Assembly: GCF_964340395.1 (NCBI RefSeq)
Contig: NC_135561.1
Location: forward strand, 9,384,732 to 9,448,731
Source of the DNA: Glandiceps talaboti
Taxonomy: Eukaryota; Hemichordata; Enteropneusta; Spengelidae
Length of the DNA: 64,000 bases
Reading direction: 5' to 3'
Part shown: in pieces, positions 49,161-59,670 of the stretch
Numbering within the stretch: the stretch's first letter is position 1
Layout: every line of letters starts with the position of its first letter
The notes under the pieces: model-generated
The model's database searches: none
Told to the model about the DNA's origin: nothing
Seen by the model: only the letters and a program-made list of their open reading frames with translations
Translations under genes and position numbers: made by a program

Positions 49161-49227
49161 TAAACAATTGGTAACATATGGTATATACATACAACAACCT
49201 ATTATCAGTATAATATACAATTCAAAA

Positions 49228-49860
49228 ATGTCAAACAAACAAAGTCAAAAGCTAACCACTTTTGAAGACGACACAATCGAATCAAGTCCACTTTCTCTGA
49301 TTGACCCTGCTATCGCTAATCCTGTAGAGAATGGTGAGGATTTATTACTGAATATTTTGGATGAAAAAACAAGGATCCAAGAGGTTCCTTCAATCAAATG
49401 GAGAGAAGTTCCAACAGAAAAACCATTTCTTATTTCTCGATATCAGGAGGTCCATCCTTGTTATGGTCCCGGATTATGGATTTGTCTCAATAATCCAATA
49501 ACTCATAACGAACTTTATTATACTTACGCTCCGAGCAGAATGATAAATGAGATTCTTACAAATCCAAAACTGTCATTAATAGTTGTTTCACATGGATTAA
49601 AAAAATCTATGAGAAATCCAAAGAATTCGTATCATAGTTATACTTTAATGGATTTTGATGTAGTAAACCAAAGATTAATGGAAAAGCCAACTTTACCACA
49701 AGAAAAAAAAGAAGAAATTCCTAAAAAGAAAGAAAAGAAAGAGGAAAAGAAAGACGAATATTTTGATGATAATGATTTTAATTTTATTATTAATGATTTA
49801 CTACTCTTAAATCCATCACAAGCAAAAGAAGTGAATATGATGATGATGAATATTAATTAA
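49228..49860 (+). CDS. Viral-block ORF 1, unknown, convergent with the rest
   Basis: The ATG at 49,228 (MSNKQSQKL) is preferred over an upstream one at 49,168 because it follows an AT-rich box (tattatcagtataatatac) of the kind found before the other genes of the block. The protein has 210 residues. A compact central part includes HPCYGPGLWICLNNP, LYYTYAPSRMINEIL and SLIVVSHGLKKSM, then a Lys/Glu tract and an acidic, hydrophobic tail. I do not recognise the family. It is the only gene of the block on the plus strand, and it is open throughout. Confidence 0.6.
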   Translation: MSNKQSQKLTTFEDDTIESSPLSLIDPAIANPVENGEDLLLNILDEKTRIQEVPSIKWREVPTEKPFLISRYQEVHPCYGPGLWICLNNPITHNELYYTYAPSRMINEILTNPKLSLIVVSHGLKKSMRNPKNSYHSYTLMDFDVVNQRLMEKPTLPQEKKEEIPKKKEKKEEKKDEYFDDNDFNFIINDLLLLNPSQAKEVNMMMMNIN

Positions 49861-49904
49861 AATAATAAAATTAATTTAAAAAATATTAAACAAGGATTGG
49901 TGTA

Positions 49905-50629
49905 TTAATAAACCTTATATACATTATAAACCTTATTTTTTGATTGATTCAACTTCAGTTTTAAAAAAATTTGACACCATCGTAAATGCCACCAACTAAA
50001 TCTCACTATCTCTGGATATTCTGCATTCCATTTATCCCAAAATCGTTTAAAAATTTGGTTCTGTGAAAATGCTTCCGTTTTCAACTCTGGTATTAGAGCA
50101 GCTTCCTGATATTTTCCTAAGTATAATAGAATTGCTTTTATAATTACACTGAAGTTGAGTGATCAATATCGTGTTGGCTCTATAAAAACTTCATTAATTG
50201 ATGAAAATATTATAGTAACAGTTGTTAAAAGATAATAATTGAGATTATATTTTTTAAAATCCTTTTTAATGTGGTTTTTAGGGTCATAGATGTTTCGACT
50301 GTTTCGACTATTTTGTTTTCTTTGATCATGTTCAAAGTTTTCATCTAAAGATTCATCTAAAGGTTTGTTTAATGAATTACAGCAGTCAAAACAGTGAAAC
50401 CTTCCATAGATGTTAGACAAATGTTTTTACAAATATCATTACGAGGTATATTGAATTTTCTACATATGTTACAATGTATGATGTTATACCAGTTTATTTT
50501 GTTTTTTGCTACTGAATCACAACAATTAAAACAATGAGATTTTTCAAACAGTGTACCGCAAATGTTAGTACAATCACTGGCTACATCTTTTCGTTTACAT
50601 AACTGACATACTGCTTTACAGACTTCCAT
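49905..50629 (-). pseudogene. Viral-block ORF 2, cysteine-rich, broken
   Basis: The frame from 50,629 starts MEVCKAVCQLCKRKDV and has several CxxC pairs (CTNICG, HCFNCCDS, CNICRK). Near 50,420 the frame shifts, and the next piece carries a second HCFDCCNS motif, a repeat of the first. It then has a hydrophobic segment (NYYLLTTVTIIF) and a TGA at 50,163, after which the same frame stays open for about 85 codons (with KRFWDKWNAEYPE) to a TAA at 49,905. One frameshift and one in-frame stop therefore interrupt an old gene of about 240 codons. A zinc-binding role is inferred from the Cys pattern only. Confidence 0.55.
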
Positions 50630-50677
50630 TATATAGTTAGTATATTATTATATTATTTATTATATTTATTATATTAT

Positions 50678-51112
50678 TTAAATATATTTTTTTGTTAAAT
50701 AAACTAATAATATTCCACCACCAGCTAAATAAATGTATTGGTATGACTTCATGTTGTTAGAAGGTTGATAATAGTCACTAAATTCGGGTTCATTCTTAAG
50801 ACTACTCTGTGTACTCTGTGGTTGAAATTCTAGATATAAATTTAAGTTTTGATCAGTCAGAACCAGATTTTGTCTCGCATGAACATCTAAATTTTTTTGT
50901 TTCGCTATAAAATCCAAAACTTTTTGCCTATGTTCCAACCATACCTCTCGATCTTTATTGAAATTCTCCAAAGCTAAATCATGTCTCTTTAATTCTTTTT
51001 CATGTTTTTCTTTTGAATCACCTGAAAGTGTCTTACCTAAATAACCAGCTCCAACAAAGGCAGTTGCATTTAAAACAGCTCCACCAACCAACATCGCAAT
51101 TGCCGCACCCAT
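50678..51112 (-). CDS. Viral-block ORF 3, hydrophobic start plus charged helix
   Basis: The 144-residue frame opens MGAAIAMLVGGAVLNATAF, a Gly/Ala-rich membrane-like segment. A charged helical core follows (KEKHEKELKRHDLALE, then REVWLEHRQKVLDFI), and a second hydrophobic segment closes it (YIYLAGGGILLVYL). The HDLALE...R...LDFI core is one I associate with small proteins encoded beside capsid and ATPase genes in virus-like elements of invertebrates; this is recall, not a search. A membrane or virion-lining role would be a guess. It is open and has an AT-rich upstream region (taatatatctagatag). Confidence 0.6.
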   Translation of the reverse strand: MGAAIAMLVGGAVLNATAFVGAGYLGKTLSGDSKEKHEKELKRHDLALENFNKDREVWLEHRQKVLDFIAKQKNLDVHARQNLVLTDQNLNLYLEFQPQSTQSSLKNEPEFSDYYQPSNNMKSYQYIYLAGGGILLVYLTKKYI

Positions 51113-51175
51113 TATGTATCTATCTATGCTATCTAGATATATTAAATTATATTAAATTTATAAATTATTTTTTAT

Positions 51176-51415
51176 TTATCCTTTGTAAGGATCAACTGGT
51201 AATATATTTCTTTGTTCTAACATATCTTTCTCTAATACTGCAACACTTACAGCTATTGTGAGAGAAGCAAACTTCTTAAATGAAGTACTTGTTTTAGGAC
51301 TGTCTGGAGCCATCTTCATAGTCTTGTCAAGTATAAAACTATTAGCTATTGTTAAAGCAGATAAAACTGCACCATCATAAAGACCATTCACGATTAGTTT
51401 AGTATAGTCTGTCAT
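51176..51415 (-). CDS. Viral-block ORF 4, small hydrophobic protein
   Basis: The start at 51,415 (MTDYTKLIVNGLYDGAVLSA) is preferred to an upstream Met because it follows the AT-rich leader (tatattatatatacactat). The 79-residue protein has two hydrophobic stretches (AVLSALTIANSFIL and FASLTIAVSVAVLE) and a polar C-terminus. No family is recognised. Its place in the run of small genes, and its open frame, make it a likely real gene. Confidence 0.5.
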   Translation of the reverse strand: MTDYTKLIVNGLYDGAVLSALTIANSFILDKTMKMAPDSPKTSTSFKKFASLTIAVSVAVLEKDMLEQRNILPVDPYKG

Positions 51416-51479
51416 TGTGTATAGTGTATAGTGTATATATAATATAATATATAAAAAAATAAATATAATAAGATCCATA

Positions 51480-51752
51480 TTATTCCATTTCAAACAGAGC
51501 ATTATTTTTAATTGGTTGTGGTGTCGTTAATTGTTTATTTTTAATTGGTTGTGATGTCGTTAATTCTTTAGACTCTGCTGACTCTGCTGACTCTTGAATA
51601 TCACTTGATTGTAAAAACCACTGTCTTTTATAATATATTCTTGTTACTAAACCAGCTACCCCAATTACTAGTGAACCAAGAGTTAATAAAATCATAGTAT
51701 TATTAAATTGCGAGCTTTTATTGTCCAACTCAGTTGCCTTTATTGGTTCCAT
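51480..51752 (-). CDS. Viral-block ORF 5, single-pass membrane protein
   Basis: The protein has 90 residues with one strong membrane segment (MILLTLGSLVIGVAGLV) after a polar N-terminus of about 19 residues. The C-terminal half is polar and holds a short repeat (TSQPIKNK / TPQPIKNN). It begins 10 bp after the stop of ORF 6 and has no AT-rich box of its own, so the two may share a transcript. A duplicated word (gtcgatagcgt) spans the junction. Confidence 0.5.
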   Translation of the reverse strand: MEPIKATELDNKSSQFNNTMILLTLGSLVIGVAGLVTRIYYKRQWFLQSSDIQESAESAESKELTTSQPIKNKQLTTPQPIKNNALFEME

Positions 51753-51762
51753 TGATTTAACG

Positions 51763-51945
51763 CTATCGACTATTGGTTCTTTTGACGCTATCGACTTTAT
51801 TTTTTTTTCGTTTTTTTGTTTCAGCTGAAATTATTGCTAATTCTTTACCCCATGCAACTCTACCTGGACTTTTAATTTTACTGTTTGTAGTTACAGTTTC
51901 TACTTGCTCTACTTGTGGTTGTGTTACAGTTTTTGTATCACTCAT
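51763..51945 (-). CDS. Viral-block ORF 6, small basic protein
   Basis: The 60-residue protein starts MSDTKTVTQPQVEQ and ends in a Lys/Arg-rich tail. The core SPGRVAWGKELA followed by KKRKKNK has the look of small basic DNA-associated proteins found in virus-like elements; I cannot name the family. The upstream box TATTATATATATTAGTGTA closely matches the one before the ATPase gene. Confidence 0.5.
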   Translation of the reverse strand: MSDTKTVTQPQVEQVETVTTNSKIKSPGRVAWGKELAIISAETKKRKKNKVDSVKRTNSR

Positions 51946-52107
51946 TTTTTACACTAATATATATAATACAAAATATTTTCTTTTCAAGTTACTTTATTTT
52001 TTAAAATTCTTTTTAATTAAGTTAAGTTTCAAGTTGTTTTCAAGTTCTTGATCAATTTCTATAGCAAGTTCTTGATCAAGTTGACTCTTTTCAGTTAAGT
52101 CATTCTT

Positions 52108-52493
52108 TTAAACTTTATTCAAGTCATTCTTTTCAACTTTATTAAAGTCATTCAAGTCACTTTGCTTGGGACAAGTATGTGTTGCAAAGTTAATATTGTT
52201 TAAAATAGTGAGACCACCACTTGTCAATGCCAAAAGAGGACCATAACTGTATGCTAACTTTCCAGTAAGTTGTTTGAATTGATTTGTAACAAGACAACTA
52301 TTTTTCAAGTCATCACTTAATTTATTCACATTATATACTGGAATCACAAGTCCTACTATTTTACTAATCCCAAATAAAACTCCATTGACAATGTTGTCAC
52401 TTACGAGAGAACTGTAAGTGTTGAGGCTGCTGTCACTGCTGTTGCTTCAACTGGTTGTAAAATAGTGGTCATATCTGCCAATGTCTGTTCCAT
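52108..52493 (-). pseudogene. Viral-block ORF 7, small hydrophobic protein, frameshifted
   Basis: The frame from 52,493 starts MEQTLADMTTILQPVEAT and meets a stop near 52,401. A second frame takes over about there without a gap and continues through VGLVIPVYNV and LAYSYGPLLALTSGGLTI to 52,108. The overlap of open frames around 52,404 points to a single one-base-type frameshift in an old gene of about 128 codons. The Gly/Ala/Leu-rich segments suggest membrane association. Confidence 0.5.
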
Positions 52494-52602
52494 TTTGTTA
52501 TATAATATAAATATACATTTTATTTTACATTTTATTTTGTAAAAAAAGTAGATGATAACTATAATGCAATAAATAGCCAACAGAGACAACATATATCATT
52601 GA

Positions 52603-53223
52603 TTAACATAATTTTACCAGATCTATACTATAAGGTTGTCTTAAACGAAACACTAATTTGCTATAAGGAGTATATTTTAATTTTTTTTATAAATTCATTA
52701 ATTTATTTCTTATTTAATTCCATCCCATAGTTTTCAATTATTTCTTTAACGTCACTTTTACTCGGTGTGTAATAAAGAACTAGCATACCGATGTTTTCTC
52801 GAAATGTCTTAGCTATACTCGTAAATTGTTGCGTAAGTACCCATACGCTAACATTATCATGACTAGCTGAAAATGCCAATTTTGTTAAAATATTGACACG
52901 AGATTTGACATCCTTTGTGAAAGCGCAGTCATCTAGTATGATTAGACTTTTTGTATTTTTATAGTGACTTTTATAACACTCATACGCGAGTTCAATACTT
53001 TCATTTATTTTTTCTATGTTGGGAATCATTATAATAATGTCCGAGTCTTTGTAAATACATTTTTATCGTAAGCTTTATTGTTTATGAACGTCGGACAGAT
53101 TATGATTATGTAATCGAATACGTTTTTGTAATAGGTTTGTAACAGTTCCATAACGAACTCTGTTTTACCCGAACATGTCAGTGCACTAATAAGCATATTG
53201 AAAGGAGGGTCAAGCCAGATCAT
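52603..53223 (-). pseudogene. A32-like packaging ATPase, two frameshifts
   Basis: The ATG at 53,223 starts MIWLDPPFNMLISALTCSGK. Here TCSGKTEF is the Walker A motif (GxxxxGKT-like, with Thr for the first Gly) and YIIIICPTF the strand after it. After a frameshift near 53,040 the next frame holds SLIILDDCAF (Walker B) and SVWVLTQQF (the sensor Gln pair), then ENIGMLVLYYTPS. A second frameshift lies in an A-run near 52,690, and the last piece (LVFRLRQPYSIDL) ends at a TAA at 52,603. The motifs and order fit the FtsK/HerA-type DNA-packaging ATPases of Polinton-like viruses, adintoviruses and NCLDV-type viruses. It starts 11 bp after the capsid-like gene and carries the box TATTATATATTAGTATA upstream. 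Confidence 0.75.
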
Positions 53224-53234
53224 TTTAGAGTATA

Positions 53235-54060
53235 CTAATATATAATAGATTTTAATTTAGATTCTTGAATTTTAAGCATGGCATCACTTATAATAAAAAT
53301 ATTTGCAGTTATTCTTTCTTGTGGATTTGTGGATTCTCGTTGAATTTCCAGTTGAACCCCATCTTTTGTATTCATGACTTTCAGACCACTACCAGGATAC
53401 CTATTATCCTTAAAACATCTTAAATCAATAAACAAACAGTATTTATTTAACAGAAAGGTGGCCTCGGTTACTTCCTCTAGTTTATCACAACAGAACTCGG
53501 ATGCCATGAAATAACGTCTGGTTTCTTCCCAAAATTTTCTAGGAGATAATCCCTGTGCATACACTTTATTTGCGATACCTTCTATCGTTACTGCAACAGA
53601 ATTAATACTAGGATTAAAGAATAATTCGGTATCTAATGCATTTTGTAGCTGTGGTTTGCTGAATAATACAAAAATTCCTTTCAAACTTCTACGTGGTATA
53701 TTAATGTTTTCGTTAATAATTGTATCCGTACCAGAGAAGTTAATTGTTCTGAAATGTTGGATATGTTCGTAAAGAAAACTTTTGCCACTGTTATAGTAAC
53801 CCTTAATTTCCATAGCTGACTTTGGATCTCTTATCGTTTCATATTCAAGTTGGATGTTTGTTAAAGTATAATCCCAGCCATCTGTGTCTTCACTTACCAG
53901 GATTTTATTAACAGGAGCAAGAGTAAGCTCCCATTCGATATGACTTCCTAAGCTCGAAGGATATACGGCTCCATGACCATTCATTATAGGATGCAATTTC
54001 GCGAGATCGATCGCAAATTTTTTACCATATGCCTTATGAAGTGCAGCCTCTCCTAAGTAA
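53235..54060 (-). pseudogene. Major-capsid-like protein, 5' truncated
   Basis: The frame is open from 54,060 down to the stop at 53,235, about 274 codons. There is no start; the homology and frame break off at 54,060-54,061 where unrelated repeat sequence begins. The segments LKGIFVLFSKPQLQNA, FFNPSINSVAVTIEGIANK, LFIDLRCFKDNRYPGSG and the closing FIISDAMLKIQESK follow a pattern I know from double-jelly-roll-type capsid proteins of animal Polinton-like and adinto-like elements. The packaging ATPase next to it supports this. The missing N-terminal part should be one or more hundred residues. No internal break is visible in what remains. Confidence 0.65.
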
Positions 54061-54335
54061 GGGACCGGTCAGTTTCTCCAGCCTGGGTGGGGCGGTGGAT
54101 TCTTAAATCGGGCCGACAAAAAGTCACTGACCCCCCCTATCTGTAAAACCCAAAACAGGCTGACCCCCCTATCACTTAATTCTAAAACATGATGACCCCC
54201 CTCCCATATATGATATTCGCATGAGTGACAGGTATTTTTTGATCGTGACTCAGTGTGGACTGCTTGACTGTCTTGCATTTACTTTATAAGATCCCGGGTT
54301 AGCACTATCATAATTATAATTATTGACTACACAGG
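54061..54335. repeat. C-rich repeat that cuts off the capsid-like gene
   Basis: The stretch starts gggaccggtcagtttctcc and has several runs of the type tgacccccc. A related end with gtgacccccct lies at 55,510-55,640, so both may belong to one inserted repeat of about 1.6 kb. There is no ORF. Confidence 0.5.
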
Positions 54336-55195
54336 GTAAATATATTTGAAAAGGAGTTTAATAGCATCTTGACAGTGAAAGGTAGGGGGAAAGCTTGAGA
54401 AGGGAATATGTACAGCTGTCATGGGGGTCCTAGGGGGTCTCCCCTATAAGCCCAGGAGGTTTTTAACTCTGAAAAGTCAATTTTGAGACTATTCAGACAT
54501 TTTTAGAAAATCATTTCCAAGCTTTACAAGACAGCACCAACATGTAAAAAGCAAGTACATAAGGTTGAAATATTTTTGAAATATAGTTTGATAGGATCTT
54601 GATAGTAAGAGGTAGGGGAGAGATCTTGAGACTGGGATGTGTACACCTCATGCGGGGGGCCTGAGGGGGTCTCCCTCTAGAAGCCCTGAAGGATTTTTAC
54701 TCTTATAGCCAATATTTACGCTATTTAGACCCTTCAAGCAATAACTTAATCCATGCTTTACAAGACAGCAAGTATCAGAAACTATTCTTTATAACTTACA
54801 CTAAGGGTTGAAATATGTTCTTAAAAAGTTAAATGGCATCATTATATACAATCATGTAGGTCAGCACATCTAATGGTAGTATCATTGGTAGGGGAGATTG
54901 GAGATTAAGGCAATTTTAGACTATCTTGGCAAACATTACACATCTTGAAAAGACAATATCATCTCAAATTAGAATAGGGTGAAAATATTTAAGAAAAGTT
55001 TAATACCATGACAGTAAAAAGGTTGTTGGTGCATCTGATTGTTGGTTGAATGCATGAGTGACCTCTGGGGATGAGGGAGTCCTTGGGGTTTTACCCCTGG
55101 CAGATCTGGAGTTTTTGTATTTCTATGAAGGCAATGTTTAGGTTATTCATAGCCTTTGAGGTAATATTTTCAAGCTTTGAAAAGCTAACGTAAAG
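54336..55195. repeat. ~230-bp diverged tandem repeat, about 4 units
   Basis: Units begin near 54,336, 54,566, 54,806 and 54,980 with ttgaaat-tttt-aaa-agttt and ggcatc/ggatc, and continue 'ggtaggggag', 'gggggtctccc', 'gcaa-gttta'. They are strongly diverged and have no coding potential. Confidence 0.6.
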
Positions 55196-55700
55196 GTAAG
55201 TTTCCCATGTCACATAATAATGGACCTGTAACATTGGTATAGGGGCATTAATATTGCATATTTAGGTGGTCATACCTAGTGTATTTCATAACAGTAGATT
55301 TTTTAAATAAAATGGTGACTATGGTATAAAACTACAATACATTACCAACTTTCTGTGTGAAATGTGTTTTATAGTGAGACATCATATGAAACCACTAACC
55401 ACTTTATTACATCGCTAAAACAAAACTGCATAGTGAAGAGCTGAAGAACTGAACCACTTCTACATGTTACCAATATGAAAAATTAAATTAAAAACAACAG
55501 CGGAGCTATTCTGACCGATAGGTCGCCTGTTATGGCCAGGAGTGGGCGGGTGGCCTTTTGTTCGTGTTGGACTTAAAAGTAGTGACCCCCCTGCAATTTT
55601 ATCCACTAAAAACCAACCCCCTCTGACAAAGAAAAATACCGCCAATGGATTGTAGCACAACTGTACAGATTTTTAAAAATGTTTATCCATATGTTAGTCC
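55196..55700. other. Non-coding, C-rich repeat end
   Basis: AT-rich DNA is followed by the repeat end ggagctattctgaccg (55,503) with tgacccccct and accaaccccctc. A shorter ggagctattctgac word also occurs at 33.63 kb. Confidence 0.4.
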
Positions 55701-55719
55701 ATGCTAACAATAGGTGTTC

Positions 55720-56400
55720 ATTTGCTGAATGACTATCAAGTTGCATATCCAACCATGTTGCTACCGTTGCGATATACGCGATCATTTGGCTGTTGCTATG
55801 GGCGTGGTCTTGTTGCTAGGCATATTTGCTTACATTTTAAAATGTTTATTCATTTGTCTATTAATCCTCTTGTTATCTTCGCAATAAATGTGATCGTTTG
55901 GCTTTTGCTATGGGCGTGGTCTTGTTGCTATGTACATTTCCATATATTTTTTGAATGTTTATTTATTTGACTTTCAATGCATGTTGTTATCTTTGCAATA
56001 TACGTGGTCATTTGGCTGTTGTTATGGGTATGATATTAGGCACATTTGCATTCATGTTTTGAATGTTTATTTATTTGTCTCTCTATTCCTGTTATCTTTG
56101 CAATATACGTGATTATTTGGCTGTTGCTATGGGCGTGGTCTTGTTGCCAGGCAATTTTACACACGTTTTGAATGTTTATTCAATTGTTTGTTAATCCCTG
56201 TTATCTTTGTGAAATACACAACCGTTTGCCTGCTTCTATGTGCGTGGTCATGGTTGCTAGGGATATTTGCATACATTTTTTGACTGTTTACTCACTTGAC
56301 TACCAGATGATGTTGGTGTTTGTCCAAAATATACTGCTATTTAGTTGTTTCTAGGGGCGTGGACATGGTTGCTAGGGCCAATCGTGTCAAAATATTTTTT
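55720..56400. repeat. ~110-bp tandem repeat, 'gttgctatgggcgtggtc' family, array 3
   Basis: Six units with the core tttggctgttgctatgggc at about 55,787, 55,898, 56,012, 56,117, 56,226 and 56,341. This is the longest array of the family here. Confidence 0.85.
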
Positions 56401-57280
56401 TTGGGTGCATGCTTGTCAAGAAGTTCTCTAAGTTTGGTATCACTAAGATCAGACGGTGGATTTGCTTATTTTCATCAGGAATTGGTTTTGCTTTAGGATC
56501 TATTTTATCTCAATTTATCTCATTTGCATAGCCAGCAGTGAAAATAGCCTGAAAATAGACTGTACGACGGACACAGTGGCACATAGGCAGTACGTATTTG
56601 CACCTGCTGGCCCTGGTTGATAGCCCTGGCAAATTACCAGTAATTCCCCCTACTTCCCTCTTTTTCGCCATCGTTGAAGGTATACCGTACGAGAGGCAGA
56701 AAATACCCATGAGATGATTGCATTTCCCGACTGGTAATCGTCGTGCGTGCTAGTCGAAATAGATCCAATGACTTGAACAAGTTCTGGAGCGATCGGGTGA
56801 ACGCAGCAAGGTTAACGTCTCCCACACAAATAAGTCATACTTAACAAGCAGAACGCACGGGAAGTACCACTACACCAAATGATACATATTCGCATACGAA
56901 AACGTTTGCATTTGTAGTAAATATCTAGTGGCATATCCTACTATTCAGACATATGCACACGTATGCTAAGAATTTGGAGTCGACGTATGTTCATAAGAAT
57001 AGCATGAAAAACGATGAGAAGATGAACCACTTTTACACATAATATTCACATCATATTCTCACCATGAATATCTTAGCATACGCCTATGAATAGGGTGTGA
57101 ATACATGCCTTATGATAGGAATATGGACGTATTTTAACCATAATCAGGGCATATTCAGGGATATGTAAACGTATTATTAACGTAAACTGATGAGAATACT
57201 ATAGGCATACCCATATGAATACTCACGAATATCTTTCATACCCGATGCATACATTTGCATAAATGATTACACAAACACGT
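56401..57280. other. No gene recognised
   Basis: Two overlapping minus-strand frames (56,510-56,825) have no family features. 56.85-57.25 kb carries loose repeats of gcatacg and gaatat words. Confidence 0.4.
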
Positions 57281-57702
57281 TATTAATTATTATATTATAG
57301 CATTACCAATTCCAGTGAATTTTGTGACGTCATCGCTGTACATTATTACTGATAATGTACTCCGTTATTGGGCATCGCGGCCCCGGAACGAGCATAACAA
57401 TTCAAGCTTATTCCGTAAGGCAATAAAGGTGTGGGTATTTAAGAACAGGGAAATTATGGGGTAAACACCATAAGAATATTTTTTTAAAAGATTGAAATTA
57501 AAATGAAACAAATTTGTGTTCACAGCAGTTCATTGAAGTGTATACATGTGTGTACGTGTACGTACGTGTGTCGCTATGATTAGTATTCAGCTTCCGGGCC
57601 GAACATGGCAGACGATGTTCAGCGCTGTGTATATTATACGTTGTTTTGCGTTTCTCGGTCTACAAATTCACTGGAATTGGCAAAACTATAAAATAATAAC
57701 AA
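57281..57702. mobile_element. MITE-like element with ~45-bp inverted ends
   Basis: The left end is attattatattatagcatta then ccaattccagtgaattttgt. The right end is its near inverse (acaaattcactggaattgg then caaaactataaaataataac). It is 420 bp long with no ORF. Confidence 0.65.
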
Positions 57703-57710
57703 TAATGTAC

Positions 57711-57836
57711 GCCCTCCCAGTCCATAATGGACTCAAGCAAACTTTGCACTCCATAATGGGCTCGGCTGTCGCCTCGCCCATTATGTCGTTCAAAGTTTGC
57801 TTTCGTCCATTATGGGCTGGGAGGGCGTACATTATT
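57711..57836. repeat. 126-bp hairpin
   Basis: aataatgtacgccctcccag pairs with ctgggagggcgtacattatt, and the inner caaactttg / caaagtttg and ccataatggg words pair as well. Arms are about 58 bp. It abuts the MITE-like element. Confidence 0.85.
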
Positions 57837-57972
57837 GTTTAAATAATAAGAATAATTTATTAAAGGAGTGTACTCCAGAGGTGATTATCTAAACCATTAC
57901 AAAACAGAGAAGAAAAGAAATATGTGAAACAATTATCTATATCTAGTTGTCACTTGCTATTTATATGTAGGT

Positions 57973-57973
<1 letters not shown>

Positions 57974-58066
<93 letters not shown>
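57974..58066. repeat. (AT)n microsatellite
   Basis: About 46 pure AT units. Confidence 0.95.
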
Positions 58067-58070
<4 letters not shown>

Positions 58071-59575
58071 ATATTGGAATGGGTCGGCTAGGTCCTACCT
58101 TTCTCTGAATAACTGATCTATTGTGTTTGCTAGTCTATTCACACGAATGCTGTATTGTGACATCAAGTGTATACTCATAAATTCCCATTCAAGAAATAGT
58201 TGCTCATCAATGCAGCGACCTCTACGACAATCTCTTAAATCACTTCCTTTTCGTCAAGTTATTAATTCCTCACAAATAGTTGTACGCCCTCTTTTGATGA
58301 TCAAAGGAGACATAAGCAATAGCCGGTAAAACAAAAGAATCAGAATAATATGATAAATGATAATGAGAGTGAACTATGCTATTTTGAAACTATCATAATT
58401 TGATAGTATTAATGTTTCGGTTGCATTGACACTGACCTCGATCAACTTCATACTGAAGAATTGAGTTCATTTAACTATAGTGAACTCTTAGCGGCCGTAA
58501 TATATCGTCTCCGATAATAAGCGATTGCTTTCATTTCTAGTTTAAGTTTTTTTCTTCAGAAAAACAATACAAAAGTTCTTCGAAAATCGACAAATAATTA
58601 ACAAGCCCTTCCTTCTCTTTAGTTACTGACATAAAATACCAATACTAACAATATCAAAGTTAAAGGCACTGACATGCCCAGAATTACAGCTAGTAAATTG
58701 GCTCAATGTGCAAACTTGGTGAAATGCACCGTGGTTGTCTAGCACAACATATGATATATGTAAACTCTTGTAGAACTACATACACACTGGCAGTTTGGTC
58801 AGATATTTACATTATTGCCATATCTCTATATGCACATTATGGAAAATTAGTGAAACATTTACACGTAATTCAGTACAATAAATTTAACAATATAACCTGA
58901 AGAGAGTGAAGACAAAATATTGGAAACACTAATAGTTTTCGCCTTAGACTTGAAGGGCACAAGCTGAGTTTATAAGTACTTCGGTGTAATTTTTGCAGTA
59001 TTGTACTTACTGAAGCACACTTAACCACCACCACCACTTGTGATTGACTGAACTCAAACATGGTTGTCATGATATAATTAAAAAAAATATCCGATGATTT
59101 CATTTATAATACGTAATGATATAAAAACATGTTCAGGAAATCAGTACTATGTAATCGTAATGTCATGGGAAACGACATGCATTAATATTAACAATGCACT
59201 GGAATGTGGTTTGTTAAAGTATTTTCACTTGAGTAATATGCTTACAAACTCAGTTTGTGCCACTTTAAAACACCCTCCCTTCGCTCAAACTTTACCTAAA
59301 TTTGCTCAAAGCATTTTAGGGCAAATTCAGTTTTACGGCCGGAGGGGGAGGGGAGGGGGGGGGGGGGCTAAGTCATCACTTTTACAAAGCAGATCGGTGG
59401 GACGGTTTGACTTATTCCGAGTTTTGCCTCTCCGAATCAAACTAAGCCCCAGGAGCAGTTATTAACCTTGTAAATTTGAAGAAAAAAAATGTTTCAGCTT
59501 TGCCGCAATTATGTAAGGTGCATTTACTTATGTACAATTATGTGGCAGGTTATAACCTTCCATTAATAGTTTATC
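58067..59575. other. No gene recognised
   Basis: Only short open frames are present. A G run at 59,340-59,367 is the only notable feature. Confidence 0.45.

Positions 59576-59576
<1 letters not shown>

Positions 59577-59669
<93 letters not shown>
59577..59669. repeat. (CA)n microsatellite
   Basis: About 46 pure units ending in cgtacgcgcatg. Protein frames through it are artefacts. Confidence 0.95.

Positions 59670-59670
<1 letters not shown>

Noticed and set aside
49100-54060. Protein-primed DNA polymerase, rve integrase or Ulp1-like protease in the viral block
   Set aside because: Looked for because Mavericks carry them; no frame with such motifs is present in the window.
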